Source: Methylobacter sp. | GTDB lineage: Bacteria > Pseudomonadota > Gammaproteobacteria > Methylococcales > Methylomonadaceae | DNA: 64,000 nucleotides | Assembly (NCBI RefSeq): GCF_004322395.1 | Contig: NZ_SCTW01000029.1 | Span: 124,001 to 188,000, forward strand | Direction: 5' to 3' | Shown: in pieces, positions 53,457 through 62,772 of the stretch | Numbering within the stretch: the first letter of the stretch is position 1 | Layout of the letters: the number at the start of each line of letters is the position of its first letter | Made by a program: the position numbers and the translations under genes | The notes under the pieces: generated by a model | Told to the model about the DNA's origin: nothing | The model's input: only the letters and a program-made list of their open reading frames with translations | Databases searched by the model: none

Positions 53457-53625
53457 CTGTCGAGATATTTCCACTCTGGTTTCCCAAGGACTGGATAAAA
53501 AATTGAGTTTGCGTGAGCGTTTTACTATATGGCTGCACGTAATGATGTGTACCCGTTGCCGCAACTTTCAAAAACAGACACAGTTCATTCGCAAGGCGGC
53601 ACGTCATTATATCGACGATCTGTAA
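53449..53625 (+). CDS. Small zinc-finger protein, probable anti-sigma factor
   Basis: A 58-residue protein starting inside the end of the sigma factor gene (8-base overlap). It contains the anti-sigma zinc pattern H-x3-C-x2-C in LHVMMCTRCRNFQKQ, preceded by an N-terminal cysteine in MRSCRDISTLVSQGLD. This is the ZAS-type (zf-HC2) module without a membrane helix, so it would be a soluble cytoplasmic anti-sigma factor. Coupling to the sigma gene supports this. The signal it senses, perhaps oxidation or arsenite binding to the thiols, is inference. Confidence 0.75.
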   Translation: MRSCRDISTLVSQGLDKKLSLRERFTIWLHVMMCTRCRNFQKQTQFIRKAARHYIDDL

Positions 53626-53824
53626 CGCGGGTTTGACAATAAATCGTAAGTCATTAGCACTGCTATTTTGAAATCCACACTGTTCTGGGTTTGTGGGTAT
53701 ATAAATAAGAACCTTAGTAAAGATTACAGAACTAAAGCCAGTCAGCTAAAGCAGGCGGTTTTAGCCTTGCATTTAGAAAATAAAACTATCCATGTTCAAT
53801 TCTAAGAATATATGTGATTGACCT

Positions 53825-54499
53825 ATGATAAAAATATTTGTGAGACAAATCGGCATGAGAAGACTGCTCTTCGCGTTGTTGACGGTGTTTACAGCACAGA
53901 ATGTGCTCGCTGAATCCCCGCTGATGATCGGTGAATTCACCCGCAACCGACTGGATGGCTGGGAGCATAAAAGTTTTAAAGGCGAAACCCAATATCAATT
54001 GCAATCCTTGGATGGCGTCGTTGTGTTAAAAGCCGATAGCCATGCAGCCGGATCTGGACTGTTTAAGGAGCAACGCGTCGATCTCGAACAAACGCCGTTT
54101 CTGAACTGGTCTTGGCGCATTGCCAACCGTTTGATTGGCCTAAATGAACAAAGCAAGGCCGGTGATGATTACGCCGCGCGCATTTATGTAGTGGTTAAGG
54201 GCGGCTTGGCATTTTGGCAGACCAAAGCGATTAATTACGTCTGGGCCGGCAACACGGCAAAGGATACCGTTTGGCCTAATGCCTTTGCCGGGAATCATGC
54301 GATGATGCTGGCGCTACGCGGACCTGAAACTCCGCTGAACGTCTGGCACAGCGAAAAGCGCAATATTAGAATTGACTTGCAGAAACTGTTCGGCGAAGAC
54401 GTTCGCTACATTGATGCGGTGGCTCTAATGACCGATACCGATAACAGCAACCAACAAGTTTCCGCCTTTTACGGCGATATTTGGTTTTCCAAGGATTAA
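53825..54499 (+). CDS. DUF3047 family exported protein
   Basis: A 224-residue protein with a signal peptide (MRRLLFALLTVFTAQNVLAE after ten extra residues; ATG 53855 may be the true start). The mature part is a jelly-roll-like DUF3047 domain: LDGWEHKSFKGETQYQLQSL, FLNWSWRIANRLIGLNEQSK, AARIYVVVKGGLAFWQTKAI, NYVWAGN and ending AFYGDIWFSKD. DUF3047 proteins are periplasmic and resemble carbohydrate-binding folds; the function is unknown. Position between the sigma/zinc-finger pair and arsS, three bases before arsS, suggests a role in arsenosugar handling or envelope response. Confidence 0.85.
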   Translation: MIKIFVRQIGMRRLLFALLTVFTAQNVLAESPLMIGEFTRNRLDGWEHKSFKGETQYQLQSLDGVVVLKADSHAAGSGLFKEQRVDLEQTPFLNWSWRIANRLIGLNEQSKAGDDYAARIYVVVKGGLAFWQTKAINYVWAGNTAKDTVWPNAFAGNHAMMLALRGPETPLNVWHSEKRNIRIDLQKLFGEDVRYIDAVALMTDTDNSNQQVSAFYGDIWFSKD

Positions 54500-54501
54500 T
54501 A

Positions 54502-55440
54502 ATGCACGACACTCGACCGCTCTTAGCCGACAGCGATTTTCCAGCCATTTTCCGCAAACCGCTGGAAATACTGCAAGTCAACCTTGGCTATCTATGTAAC
54601 CTGAGCTGCGTGCATTGCCATGTCAACGCAGGGCCTAAGCGTACCGAACTGATGAGCTTGGAAACGCTGGATCAAGTGTTGACGTTGGCTCGGACTGCTA
54701 ATATTCACACCTTGGACTTAACCGGCGGCGCTCCTGAAATGCATCCGCATTTTCAATATCTGGTGACGGCAGCGCGCGGTCAGGGAATTAAGGTTATTGA
54801 TCGCTGTAATCTGACCATATTGGAAGATCGGTGTTATGTTGGCTTGGCGGAATTTCTGGCCGAACAGCAAGTGGAAATCACCGCCTCCTTGCCCTGTTAT
54901 CTTGAAGAAAATGTCGATAAACAGCGAGGCAAGGGGGTGTTTAAAAATAGCCTGGCCGCATTGCAGCGCCTGAATCGGCTGGGTTACGGCCAACAGGACG
55001 GTCTTTTGCAGCTTAATCTGGTTTACAACCCGCAAGATGCGCGGTTACCGCCTGAACAGCAGGCTTTGGAACAGGCCTACAAACAGCATTTGCTAGAGCA
55101 TTACGGCATCGTCTTTAATCGGCTTTATGCCATGGTGAATATGCCGATCCAGCGTTTCGGCAGTATGCTGGTCAGCCAGGGGCGATTTGATGCATATCTA
55201 AATTTATTACGCAGCAACTTTCGCGAGGACAATCTCGCCCATCTGATGTGCCTGAATACGTTGAGCGTCGATTGGCAGGGTTATGTTTACGATTGCGACT
55301 TCAACCAGATGTTGTTCAAGCCGCGTGTGCATATCGGCGATTTAACTTTGGAAACCTTAAACGGCGCAGCAATTGCCACTGCCGCACATTGCTATGGTTG
55401 TACGGCAGGACAGGGCAGCAGTTGCGGCGGCGCTTTATAG
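54502..55440 (+). CDS. arsS: Arsenosugar biosynthesis radical SAM protein ArsS
   Basis: A 312-residue radical SAM enzyme. The 4Fe-4S cluster motif CNLSCVHC is at residues 32-39. The C-terminal region has the hallmark of ArsS: HCYGCTAGQGSSCGGAL, plus YDCDFNQM before it, cysteines expected to hold a second cluster. ArsS acts with ArsM in making dimethylarsenosugars: it probably transfers the 5'-deoxyadenosyl group of SAM to the methylated arsenic. The start at 54502 follows the DUF3047 stop by two bases. It is convergent with waaC with a nine-base gap. Confidence 0.92.
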   Translation: MHDTRPLLADSDFPAIFRKPLEILQVNLGYLCNLSCVHCHVNAGPKRTELMSLETLDQVLTLARTANIHTLDLTGGAPEMHPHFQYLVTAARGQGIKVIDRCNLTILEDRCYVGLAEFLAEQQVEITASLPCYLEENVDKQRGKGVFKNSLAALQRLNRLGYGQQDGLLQLNLVYNPQDARLPPEQQALEQAYKQHLLEHYGIVFNRLYAMVNMPIQRFGSMLVSQGRFDAYLNLLRSNFREDNLAHLMCLNTLSVDWQGYVYDCDFNQMLFKPRVHIGDLTLETLNGAAIATAAHCYGCTAGQGSSCGGAL

Positions 55441-55449
55441 GGAAATTAA

Positions 55450-56493
55450 TCAGCAAAAAGGTCGAGTAGCAGTTTTAATTTGGTTTTCCCGGTATGTTTC
55501 AGGCAATAAAACTTTCGCCTGTTCGATAATCTCACACTCATCAATGTCCTTAATCGAATAATCCTGCTTGTTGAGCTTATACGGATTGACGATTGACGCG
55601 GACTTGACCACTTTGTTGATGTCGGTCTGATAAACCCGGCTGACCGGTGTTGGGCCGAAGATGGTGATTGACGGACGGTTTAGCCCCCAAGCCATGTGAG
55701 TCGGCCCGGTGTCGTTGCCGATCAATAAGTCGGCTTTGGCTATCAACGCCTTGAGGCTGTTCAAATCCAGCTTGGGCATGACTTTAATCAGGCCGGATTG
55801 TGTCGCCATCCACTCTGCTGTGGCCTTTTCCTGTTCGCTGCCCCAGATAACCAGACAGTTTTGCTGCAACGCCTCTGCTATTTTTACAAACTTATCCGGC
55901 GGATAGTTGCGGCTGTCCCAGGTTGAGCCGATCACCAGCACAATGTTGATCCGGTCTTTTAGCAAGAAATCGTAAATTTGCGAATCTTCGTTGTTGAAAA
56001 ACAGGAACGGTTTTTTGTTGAAGATTTGCTCTGCGGTGATGTCAATGCCAAGCGGATTGGACAGTACTAACGCATTCCTGTCGATGGTATTGGCATCGTA
56101 AGCGCAGGCGACTTTGATGTCATAAAACCATGATGCGGCTTTTTCCCGGATCGAATCGGCATCGAAGCCAGCGATGCGCTTTCCTAGCAGTTTAGCGGTG
56201 ACGGCCGATTTAATCAGCCCTTGAGCATCGATAACCAAGTCATAGTTGTTGCTCGCATAGCTGCGGATTTTTTTAATTTCGGCAAGTATGCCGGTCTTGT
56301 CGGTTTTTAAGGCTTTCAGATTAACCGTCAGGATGTTGTCGATGTCGGGATTGTGTTTTAGAACTTCGGCGAAGCGTTCTTCGACGATCCAGTCGATCTG
56401 AATTTCCGGGGAATGCGCCTTGATAAACTGTAACGCCACCATCGCGTGGACGATGTCTCCCAGAGCAGAGAGTTTTACGATCGCGATTTTCAC
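55450..56493 (-). CDS. waaC: LPS heptosyltransferase I
   Basis: A glycosyltransferase family 9 enzyme that adds the first heptose to Kdo in the LPS inner core. The 347-residue protein has IAIVKLSALGDIVHAMVALQ at the start, DWIVEERFAEVLKHNPDIDN near 35, VIDAQGLIKSAVTAKLLGKR near 89 and GFDADSIREKAASWFYD following, the pattern of WaaC rather than WaaF. The C-terminal nucleotide-sugar site is at ADLLIGNDTGPTHMAWGL near 255. Its start overlaps the waaF stop by four bases. The C-terminal tail has no clear homology. Confidence 0.9.
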   Translation of the reverse strand: MKIAIVKLSALGDIVHAMVALQFIKAHSPEIQIDWIVEERFAEVLKHNPDIDNILTVNLKALKTDKTGILAEIKKIRSYASNNYDLVIDAQGLIKSAVTAKLLGKRIAGFDADSIREKAASWFYDIKVACAYDANTIDRNALVLSNPLGIDITAEQIFNKKPFLFFNNEDSQIYDFLLKDRINIVLVIGSTWDSRNYPPDKFVKIAEALQQNCLVIWGSEQEKATAEWMATQSGLIKVMPKLDLNSLKALIAKADLLIGNDTGPTHMAWGLNRPSITIFGPTPVSRVYQTDINKVVKSASIVNPYKLNKQDYSIKDIDECEIIEQAKVLLPETYRENQIKTATRPFC

Positions 56494-57542
56494 TTAGGCC
56501 CTGATTGGGTGACTGTTATATATTCAAGCACTTGATCCGGCGTGATGCCGGTCAGGCATTGGCTATGGCCTAGCGGACATTCACGCTTGAAGCACGGCGC
56601 GCAATCAAGATTCAATGAGATAATATGGGCCTTGCCGTTCAGCGGCGGCGTAAAGCCTGGGTCCGATGAGCCGTAAACGGCGATAAGTTTTTTGCCCAAC
56701 GCGGCGGCGACATGCATCAGGCCGGAATCGTTGCTGACCACGATATCGGCCAACGACATCAAATCGACGGCTTCGGCTAGCGATGTGCTGCCAGTGAAAT
56801 CGGTGCATAGCCCGGACACTGCCCGATTGATTTGAGCTGCATCGGCTTTGTCCTTTTCGGAACCGAACAGCCAGACCTGCCAACCTTGACCGATTTTGTG
56901 CCGGGCGACTTCGGCGTAATACTCGGGCGGCCAGCGCTTTGCCGGGCCGTATTCGGCGCCGGGACATAAAGCCAGAATTCCCGGTGATAGCGTTAGTTTG
57001 AATTTATCGATGACTGCCTGTTGCCGGTCTTTGCTGATGGTTATTGCAGGCGGTGGATAGGCCGGCGGCATCGGTGCGCCAACCGGCAAACCCAAGGCCA
57101 CGAAACGCTGCACGGTCATGGTCAGCAAACTTTTATTGAGTTTCCGGGCATCGTTCAGCAAGCCCCAGCGGCATTCGCCTACGTAACCGGTACGAACGGG
57201 AATGTTGGCAAAGAACGGGGGCAGGGCGGATTTCCAGGAATTCGGCAGCAGGATGGCTTGATCGTAGCTTTCAGAACGCAGGCTTTTACCCAGCTTGATG
57301 CGTTCCATCAAGCCGAACCGGCCGCGCGGCAACGGCATGACGATGGCTTTGCTCACTTCGGGCATTCTTTCCAGCAGGGATAATGTCCATGCCGGAGCCA
57401 GCACGTCAATTCGGCAATTCGGGTCGCTATTCTTCAGGGCGATAAATAGGCTTTGCGCCATCACCATGTCGCCGACCCAGGAGGGGCCGACGACTAAGAT
57501 TTTTTTGGGGCCGTTGAGGGTATTTGTGTCTGCGCTAGTCAT
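56490..57542 (-). CDS. waaF: LPS heptosyltransferase II
   Basis: This enzyme adds the second heptose to the LPS inner core. The 350 residues include KKILVVGPSWVGDMVMAQSL near 13-32, typical WaaF LLPNSWKSALPPFFANIPVR near 95-114, the ADP-heptose region CPGAEYGPAKRWPPEYYAEV near 194-213 and DIVVSNDSGLMHVAAALGKK near 271-290, followed by YGSSDPGFTPPL. It is the first gene of a waaF-waaC operon. Confidence 0.93.
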   Translation of the reverse strand: MTSADTNTLNGPKKILVVGPSWVGDMVMAQSLFIALKNSDPNCRIDVLAPAWTLSLLERMPEVSKAIVMPLPRGRFGLMERIKLGKSLRSESYDQAILLPNSWKSALPPFFANIPVRTGYVGECRWGLLNDARKLNKSLLTMTVQRFVALGLPVGAPMPPAYPPPAITISKDRQQAVIDKFKLTLSPGILALCPGAEYGPAKRWPPEYYAEVARHKIGQGWQVWLFGSEKDKADAAQINRAVSGLCTDFTGSTSLAEAVDLMSLADIVVSNDSGLMHVAAALGKKLIAVYGSSDPGFTPPLNGKAHIISLNLDCAPCFKRECPLGHSQCLTGITPDQVLEYITVTQSGPK

Positions 57543-57632
57543 TTTGCCTTCATATCGCCGCGTTCCGGCTGGGATGTGAGAAACTGACTAAAAAAGGTTT
57601 CATGTGGCTAGAAACGGTTAGCGATATTTGGT

Positions 57633-57742
57633 ATTGCCATCCATGGCTGCTGGATCCCGGCACAAATCTGTCTGGAACAGATTTGCATTAATCCGAAGGA
57701 CGTCAGGCAGGATAGCCTGACGTGATTCCCTGCCGGGATGAC
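57633..57742. repeat. Dispersed structured repeat, copy B (three-stem element)
   Basis: Same plan as 2506-2614: outer stem TCCCGGCA (57655-57662) with TGCCGGGA (57731-57738), inner hairpins AAATCTGT/ACAGATTT and ACGTCAGGC/GCCTGACGT. Compared with copy A, both inner stems carry changes on both sides that keep the pairing. Confidence 0.75.
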
Positions 57743-57793
57743 GCGTTGTTAAGATGCCGATACCTTAAAAGTTCGGTGAATTTTCAAAAATTC

Positions 57794-58720
57794 TTAAGCA
57801 ACGTAAGTCAACCAATCGGCATGGTCGTCTCTACGTCCATGCACATAGTCGAAATACAGTGACTGCAATTTCTCGGTGATAGGCCCACGACTGCCGGAAC
57901 CGATTTCGCGATTATCCAGTTCCCTGATCGGCGTCACTTCAGCCGCAGAGCCGGTAAAGAATGCTTCATCGGCACAATAAATCTCATCGCGGGTGATGCG
58001 TTTTTCGATCACTTCATAGCCTTGTTCTCTGGCAATCGTCATAACCGTATCGCGAGTAATACCTTCTAATGCCGAGGTAGTTTCCGGTGTGTAGATTTTA
58101 CCGTTGCGCACGATAAACAGGTTTTCGGCGCTGCCTTCGGCCGCGAAACCTTCATGATCCAACATCAATGCTTCATCGTAACCATTAGCGCGCGCTTCTT
58201 GTAACGCCAAAATGGAATTGATGTAATTGCCGTTGGCTTTGGCTTTGCACATGGTGCTGTTGTGGTGGTTGCGGGTGTACGACGAGGTACGGATACGAAT
58301 GCCTTGCTCGATGCTTTCCGCGCCCAGATACGCACCCCATGACCATGCGGCAACCATCACATGCACTTTCAGGTTATCGGCTCTCAAGCCCATGCCTTCG
58401 GAACCTAAAAAGCACATGCTGCGGATATAAGCGCTGTCCAGGTTGTTTTTGGCAACCGCATCGCGCTGAACTTGATTCAGTTCGTCTTTGCCGTAAGGCA
58501 TTTTCATGTTCATGATATGCGCGGAACGGAACAGGCGATCGGTATGCTCCTGCATTTTGAAAATCGCCGTGCCTTTTTCCGCGTGATAGGCCCTTATGCC
58601 TTCAAACACGCCCAAGCCGTAGTGCAGGGTGTGGGTCAACACATGGACTTTCGCTTCGCGCCACTCAACCCATTGTCCGTCCAGCCAAATAACGCCGTCT
58701 CTATCGTCCATCGTCATCAT
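57794..58720 (-). CDS. ilvE: Branched-chain amino acid aminotransferase
   Basis: A pyridoxal-phosphate enzyme that makes valine, leucine and isoleucine from their keto acids with glutamate. The 308-residue protein is class IV fold: DRDGVIWLDGQWVEWREAKV at the start, HYGLGVFEGIRAY near 33-45, KANGNYINSILALQEA near 160-175 with the lysine that binds the cofactor, and EGSAENLFIVRNGKIYTPET near 198-217 with the SALEGITRDTV motif after it. The ATG at 58720 follows a GGAG at good distance. Single gene between two repeat-bearing or AT-rich gaps. Confidence 0.95.
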   Translation of the reverse strand: MMTMDDRDGVIWLDGQWVEWREAKVHVLTHTLHYGLGVFEGIRAYHAEKGTAIFKMQEHTDRLFRSAHIMNMKMPYGKDELNQVQRDAVAKNNLDSAYIRSMCFLGSEGMGLRADNLKVHVMVAAWSWGAYLGAESIEQGIRIRTSSYTRNHHNSTMCKAKANGNYINSILALQEARANGYDEALMLDHEGFAAEGSAENLFIVRNGKIYTPETTSALEGITRDTVMTIAREQGYEVIEKRITRDEIYCADEAFFTGSAAEVTPIRELDNREIGSGSRGPITEKLQSLYFDYVHGRRDDHADWLTYVA

Positions 58721-58949
58721 TTATTCTCCAATATTAAGTATATTTGTACTACTCAGCAGCCAAAAACAGAACGCTGATGACGCTGATCATTATGATTAAA
58801 TAAGATTTTTTTTGCGTTTAAACTTTGATTTCTTACTAAGCTTTAAGACTAAACCCACTTTCAGTAACGTCTAAATAGTTATAATTATCCGCGTTAATCA
58901 TAACTATCAGCGTCATCTGCGTTCCATTTTATTTGATGGTGCGGACGTT

Positions 58950-61838
58950 CTATTCCATATATTCATGCCAAATCTGTTCGACTTCAGCGCTCATTTTGGC
59001 GACATCGGCTTCGGCTATAACTGCCTTATCCCCTTGTAAAACCTGTTTATGTCCAAAATCCCGATAAGTGCAGTAAGCGTTTTTGAGTATTTGCTCATCG
59101 GTTTTGGACATAAATCCCTGCTGTTGCAGGCCTTCCAGCAGTCTTACATTGTCGGTGTAGGTCGTTAACGCTACATTAAGAGCCGCCTGATCTAAAACGC
59201 TAAATTGTACTATAAACTCAATATCCGCAATACCGCCTTTGCTTTGTTTTAGGTCAAACTTGTCTTTATCTTTGGTTGCCAGGGCATCGCGCATTTTTTC
59301 GCGCATTTCGCGGACTTCTTTTTTTAAGCTTTCGGTATCTCTGGACAAGCTCAAAATCCGGCTGCGTATGGCTTCATATTGTGCTTTGAGCTGTGGATCG
59401 CCGGCGATAAACCGGCCTCTGACCAGCGCCTGTAGCTCCCACGTCCAGGCCTGGTTTTTCAGGTAATCTTCATAAGCATTGATATGACTGACCAATAAGC
59501 CGGAATCGCCATTCGGGCGCAAGCGCATATCGACTTCATAGAGTACGCCGGACAACATTTTGGTATCGAGTATATGGCGGACTTTCAGCCCCAATCGCCC
59601 GTAAAACTGCGAGCATGAAATCGGCTTATCCCCGTTCGTCATCGCATTGCCATCCTTGCAATCGTACAAAAACACCAGATCCAGGTCGGAGCCGTAACCC
59701 AGCTCGATACCGCCCAGTTTACCGAATCCGATCACTGCAAAACCGATGGAAGTATTATCGGTATCGGGCGGCAAGCCGTGCTTGTCTGTCAGCATCAGCC
59801 ATGTGCGTTCGACAACATGACCGACTATGCTTTCGGCGATATAGGTTAGGTAGTCGCTGACTACCATCAGCGGAATTACGCCCATAATATCCGCAGCCGC
59901 CACCCGCAACACATTCAACTGCTTAAACTGTCGCAACACGATCATCAGCTGTTCAAGATCCTGCACCTCAACTTGAGCCAGCAAAACTTTAAGTTGCTCG
60001 TCAAGGTCGGCTTTTTTCAGCGGCTCGTAAAGGGAGCGGGTATCCAGCAATTCATCGAATAACACCGGATATACCGATAAATAATCGCAAATCCACGAGC
60101 TGGCCGATGATAGCTTGATTAATTGAAGCAAAGCGCCGGGGTTTTCGGATAATAAAGATAGATATACATTCCGGCCCGCTACCGCTTCGAACAAGCCGAG
60201 TATCCGCATCAAGGTTTCATCCGGGTTATCGACTTGCTGCATCGCGTCAATCAGTTGCGGCATTAACCGGTCAAGCACGCCTGCGCCTTTGGCCGTTAAT
60301 CGTTTAATCGCTATCGAATTTTTAAAATCTTTTATCGCCGCAAGTATTGAGGCTGTGTCTTGAATACCGCATTCTTTTAGATATCCCTGCAACTCGGAGT
60401 CGTCCGCTACACAAACCCAAATTCTTCCTGCTCGCGAAGCACCCGCTGAACTATCCTGTTTCGATAATGAGAAAACCTGGTCGAAGACGCCATGCACCTG
60501 CGTTCTAACCTTATCCAGGTCCTGTTTAAAACTTGCCCAGTCCGGATAATCCAATGAATAGGCCAATATCTGCTGCACTGCCGGGGCTTTCGGCAAATCG
60601 TGGGTTTGCTGGTCTTGATATTGCTGGATGTGATTTTCCACCCGGCGCAGAAAGCAATAGGACTGCATCAATTGATCGGCATCTTCTTCTGCCAATAGTT
60701 TCCGTCCTTTGAGCAATTGCAAGACATCCAGAATAGGCCGGATTTGCAAAGCTTTATCGTTGCCTCCGCGGATCAATTGAAACGCTTGGCCGATAAATTC
60801 GATTTCGCGGATGCCTCCCGGCCCCAATTTGATGTTTTCCATGCGGTCTTTGCGCCGCAACTCCTGGGTGATCTGCGCTTTTAACGAGCGCAATTCTTCA
60901 AACGCGCCATAATCGAGATAACGCCGGTACACAAATGGCTTGAACATCGCCATCAGTTGCGCACCGATTTTAAAGTCGCCTGCGACCTGACGCACCTTGA
61001 TCATCGCATAACGCTCCCATTCCCTAGCCTGGGTCTGGTAATAGTTTTCCATGCCATCAAAGGTCATGATGATCGGACCGCTATCGCCGTAGGGTCTTAG
61101 GCGGATGTCGGTACGGAATACGAAGCCGTCCACGGTGATCTCGTCCAGGACTTTGATCAGGTTGCGGCACAGCTTGGTAAAAAACTCGCCGTAAGTGGTT
61201 TCCTTCCTGTCCTGCAACGCCCCGTCTTCTGCATAGGCAAAGATCAAATCGATGTCGGAAGAATAATTCAATTCGTAGGCGCCCAGCTTACCCATGCCCA
61301 ACACTACGATCTGCTGCGGACTGCCGTCGGATAATAATGGCGTGCCGCGTAGTTCGCAGGCTTCTCGATAGAGAAAGTCCAACACGTATTGAATGCAGGC
61401 ATCGGCCAGATGCGATAAATCGGCCAGCGTTTCGGATAACTCGGCCCATCCGGCCAAATCCCGCCAAGCTATCCTGACCATTTCCCTGCGGCGGAAGTCG
61501 CGCAGTTTTGTCATTAACTCCGCCTGTGAATCAACCGGTGTGCCCGTTAAATTTTCGGCATAACTGTTTTGATTATAAATACTCGACAAATCACCGGAAT
61601 TGACCAAATCGACCAGCAGCTCAGGCTTGCGGGTGCAGCTTTCGGCAACGAACAGGCTGGAACACCAGACCTTGACGAGGGCTGCGTTAAATTCCGGCGT
61701 TTGACTGATATTGAGCTTAAGCTCCACAAGCCGTTCATCCCATTTTGTCAGTGACGCAATTACCGTTGCTCTTAACTCATCCGGCAGCGCAGCAAATTCG
61801 GGTTCGATGTTTTTAATAAAAGACATGGGGAAAGTCAT
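58950..61838 (-). CDS. glnE: Bifunctional glutamine synthetase adenylyltransferase/deadenylase
   Basis: GlnE adds AMP to, and removes it from, glutamine synthetase in answer to nitrogen status. It has about 960 residues, the normal length. Two nucleotidyltransferase domains are seen: the N-terminal (deadenylase) one with LGAYELNYSSDIDLIFAYAE near 192-211 and the C-terminal (adenylylase) one with FGKLGGIELGYGSDLDLVFL near 703-722, each with the paired acidic residues, plus the DMRLRPNGDSG segment after the latter. The start is ATG 61838 or ATG 61826; a TTG directly before 61838 is unlikely. It is not in an operon with other nitrogen genes. Confidence 0.94.
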   Translation of the reverse strand: MTFPMSFIKNIEPEFAALPDELRATVIASLTKWDERLVELKLNISQTPEFNAALVKVWCSSLFVAESCTRKPELLVDLVNSGDLSSIYNQNSYAENLTGTPVDSQAELMTKLRDFRRREMVRIAWRDLAGWAELSETLADLSHLADACIQYVLDFLYREACELRGTPLLSDGSPQQIVVLGMGKLGAYELNYSSDIDLIFAYAEDGALQDRKETTYGEFFTKLCRNLIKVLDEITVDGFVFRTDIRLRPYGDSGPIIMTFDGMENYYQTQAREWERYAMIKVRQVAGDFKIGAQLMAMFKPFVYRRYLDYGAFEELRSLKAQITQELRRKDRMENIKLGPGGIREIEFIGQAFQLIRGGNDKALQIRPILDVLQLLKGRKLLAEEDADQLMQSYCFLRRVENHIQQYQDQQTHDLPKAPAVQQILAYSLDYPDWASFKQDLDKVRTQVHGVFDQVFSLSKQDSSAGASRAGRIWVCVADDSELQGYLKECGIQDTASILAAIKDFKNSIAIKRLTAKGAGVLDRLMPQLIDAMQQVDNPDETLMRILGLFEAVAGRNVYLSLLSENPGALLQLIKLSSASSWICDYLSVYPVLFDELLDTRSLYEPLKKADLDEQLKVLLAQVEVQDLEQLMIVLRQFKQLNVLRVAAADIMGVIPLMVVSDYLTYIAESIVGHVVERTWLMLTDKHGLPPDTDNTSIGFAVIGFGKLGGIELGYGSDLDLVFLYDCKDGNAMTNGDKPISCSQFYGRLGLKVRHILDTKMLSGVLYEVDMRLRPNGDSGLLVSHINAYEDYLKNQAWTWELQALVRGRFIAGDPQLKAQYEAIRSRILSLSRDTESLKKEVREMREKMRDALATKDKDKFDLKQSKGGIADIEFIVQFSVLDQAALNVALTTYTDNVRLLEGLQQQGFMSKTDEQILKNAYCTYRDFGHKQVLQGDKAVIAEADVAKMSAEVEQIWHEYME

Positions 61839-61977
61839 CAATGAAAAACTCCATGATAACGAAAACAGCTAAGAAACGAGTAGCGCTATTTATGATGAAC
61901 AACGAAGATGGGTAGAACCAGTCTTAATAAAATGATAAAGTTCGGTTAACCTTATTAACTATTTATGATTTAAGCTT

Positions 61978-62436
61978 ATGAAAACCCCCACATTTACAAA
62001 AAACTTCTTTTTTGCCGCTTTGACCGGCATGATCCTCACTTTATCAATCGCCGGCTGCTCGGATGATGAAGAGAAAGTTGCAGCAGCGAAACAGGCAACG
62101 AATACCGTAGCTCATGATCCGTTTGATCATTCCCACGATACTCCGGTGACCGATATACAAAAACACAAGTTTGAACATGATTTTGCCGACCAGTGTGTAG
62201 AACGGGAATTAAAGAACTCAACCGACAAAGAATTCGATAAAAAGCGCTACTCTACGCCTTGCATGTGCATAGCCAAATTTTTGATGAAAGACTTAACTGC
62301 CGATGAAGCTCAACTGTTCCTCGGAGAACATAAAAATGCCCAGTCTTTAGTGATCAAATATGAAAGTGCGGCTTACCATTGCTTGCAGGAAAACGCTCTT
62401 CCTAAAGGACCGGATTTTTCCAGAGCGCCTCAATAG
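61978..62436 (+). CDS. Hypothetical lipoprotein
   Basis: A 152-residue protein with a lipoprotein signal: basic MKTPTFTKNFF, hydrophobic AALTGMILTLS and lipobox SIAGC at about residue 27. The mature part is rich in histidine and aspartate (HDPFDHSHDTP near 45) and holds three cysteines in ADQCVERELKN, TPCMCIAKFL and AYHCLQE, which may form disulfides. No family recognised. It is a single gene, divergent from glnE. Confidence 0.7.
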   Translation: MKTPTFTKNFFFAALTGMILTLSIAGCSDDEEKVAAAKQATNTVAHDPFDHSHDTPVTDIQKHKFEHDFADQCVERELKNSTDKEFDKKRYSTPCMCIAKFLMKDLTADEAQLFLGEHKNAQSLVIKYESAAYHCLQENALPKGPDFSRAPQ

Positions 62437-62462
62437 GTTGAGTGATTGGCTTAAAAATAATT

Positions 62463-62631
62463 CACCACGAACGACTGCATGGGCAGATATTTTGCTCCAT
62501 GCAAAATCTGCATTGCCTACATGGATGTAGGTAAGGAGCGTGAGCACGACTGCATGGATGCAGGAGGTAGAGCAACGCAGGAAGCAGTTGCCGAGAACAC
62601 GAAGTTTTTACTTTGGTTTTTCTTCGTGGTG
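62463..62631. repeat. MITE-like element, copy 2 (shortened)
   Basis: Begins CACCACGAA and ends TTCGTGGTG, the outer part of the 17-bp terminal repeats of 38336-38570, and shares interior blocks such as GCATTGCCTACATGGATG and GGTAAGGAGCGTGAGCA. It has internal deletions compared with copy 1. Confidence 0.75.
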
Positions 62632-62683
62632 ATGTTGTCTTACTCCACTCGCCAATAAATAATAACCATTTTCTCAGATATAC

Positions 62684-62716
62684 AGACCTTCCAGGTTTTT
62701 AAAACCTGGAAGGTCT
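62684..62716. repeat. 33-bp dispersed palindrome, copy 3
   Basis: Identical to the copies at 5027-5059 and 40573-40605. It lies between the MITE-like element and the 3' end of the bufC-type gene, so this 336-base gap (62437-62772) is made almost wholly of repeats. Confidence 0.85.
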
Positions 62717-62772
62717 AAACTCGCAACATTCTCTACAGGTGTTTGCTACCGCTCACGCCAGCTTATTCTGGC

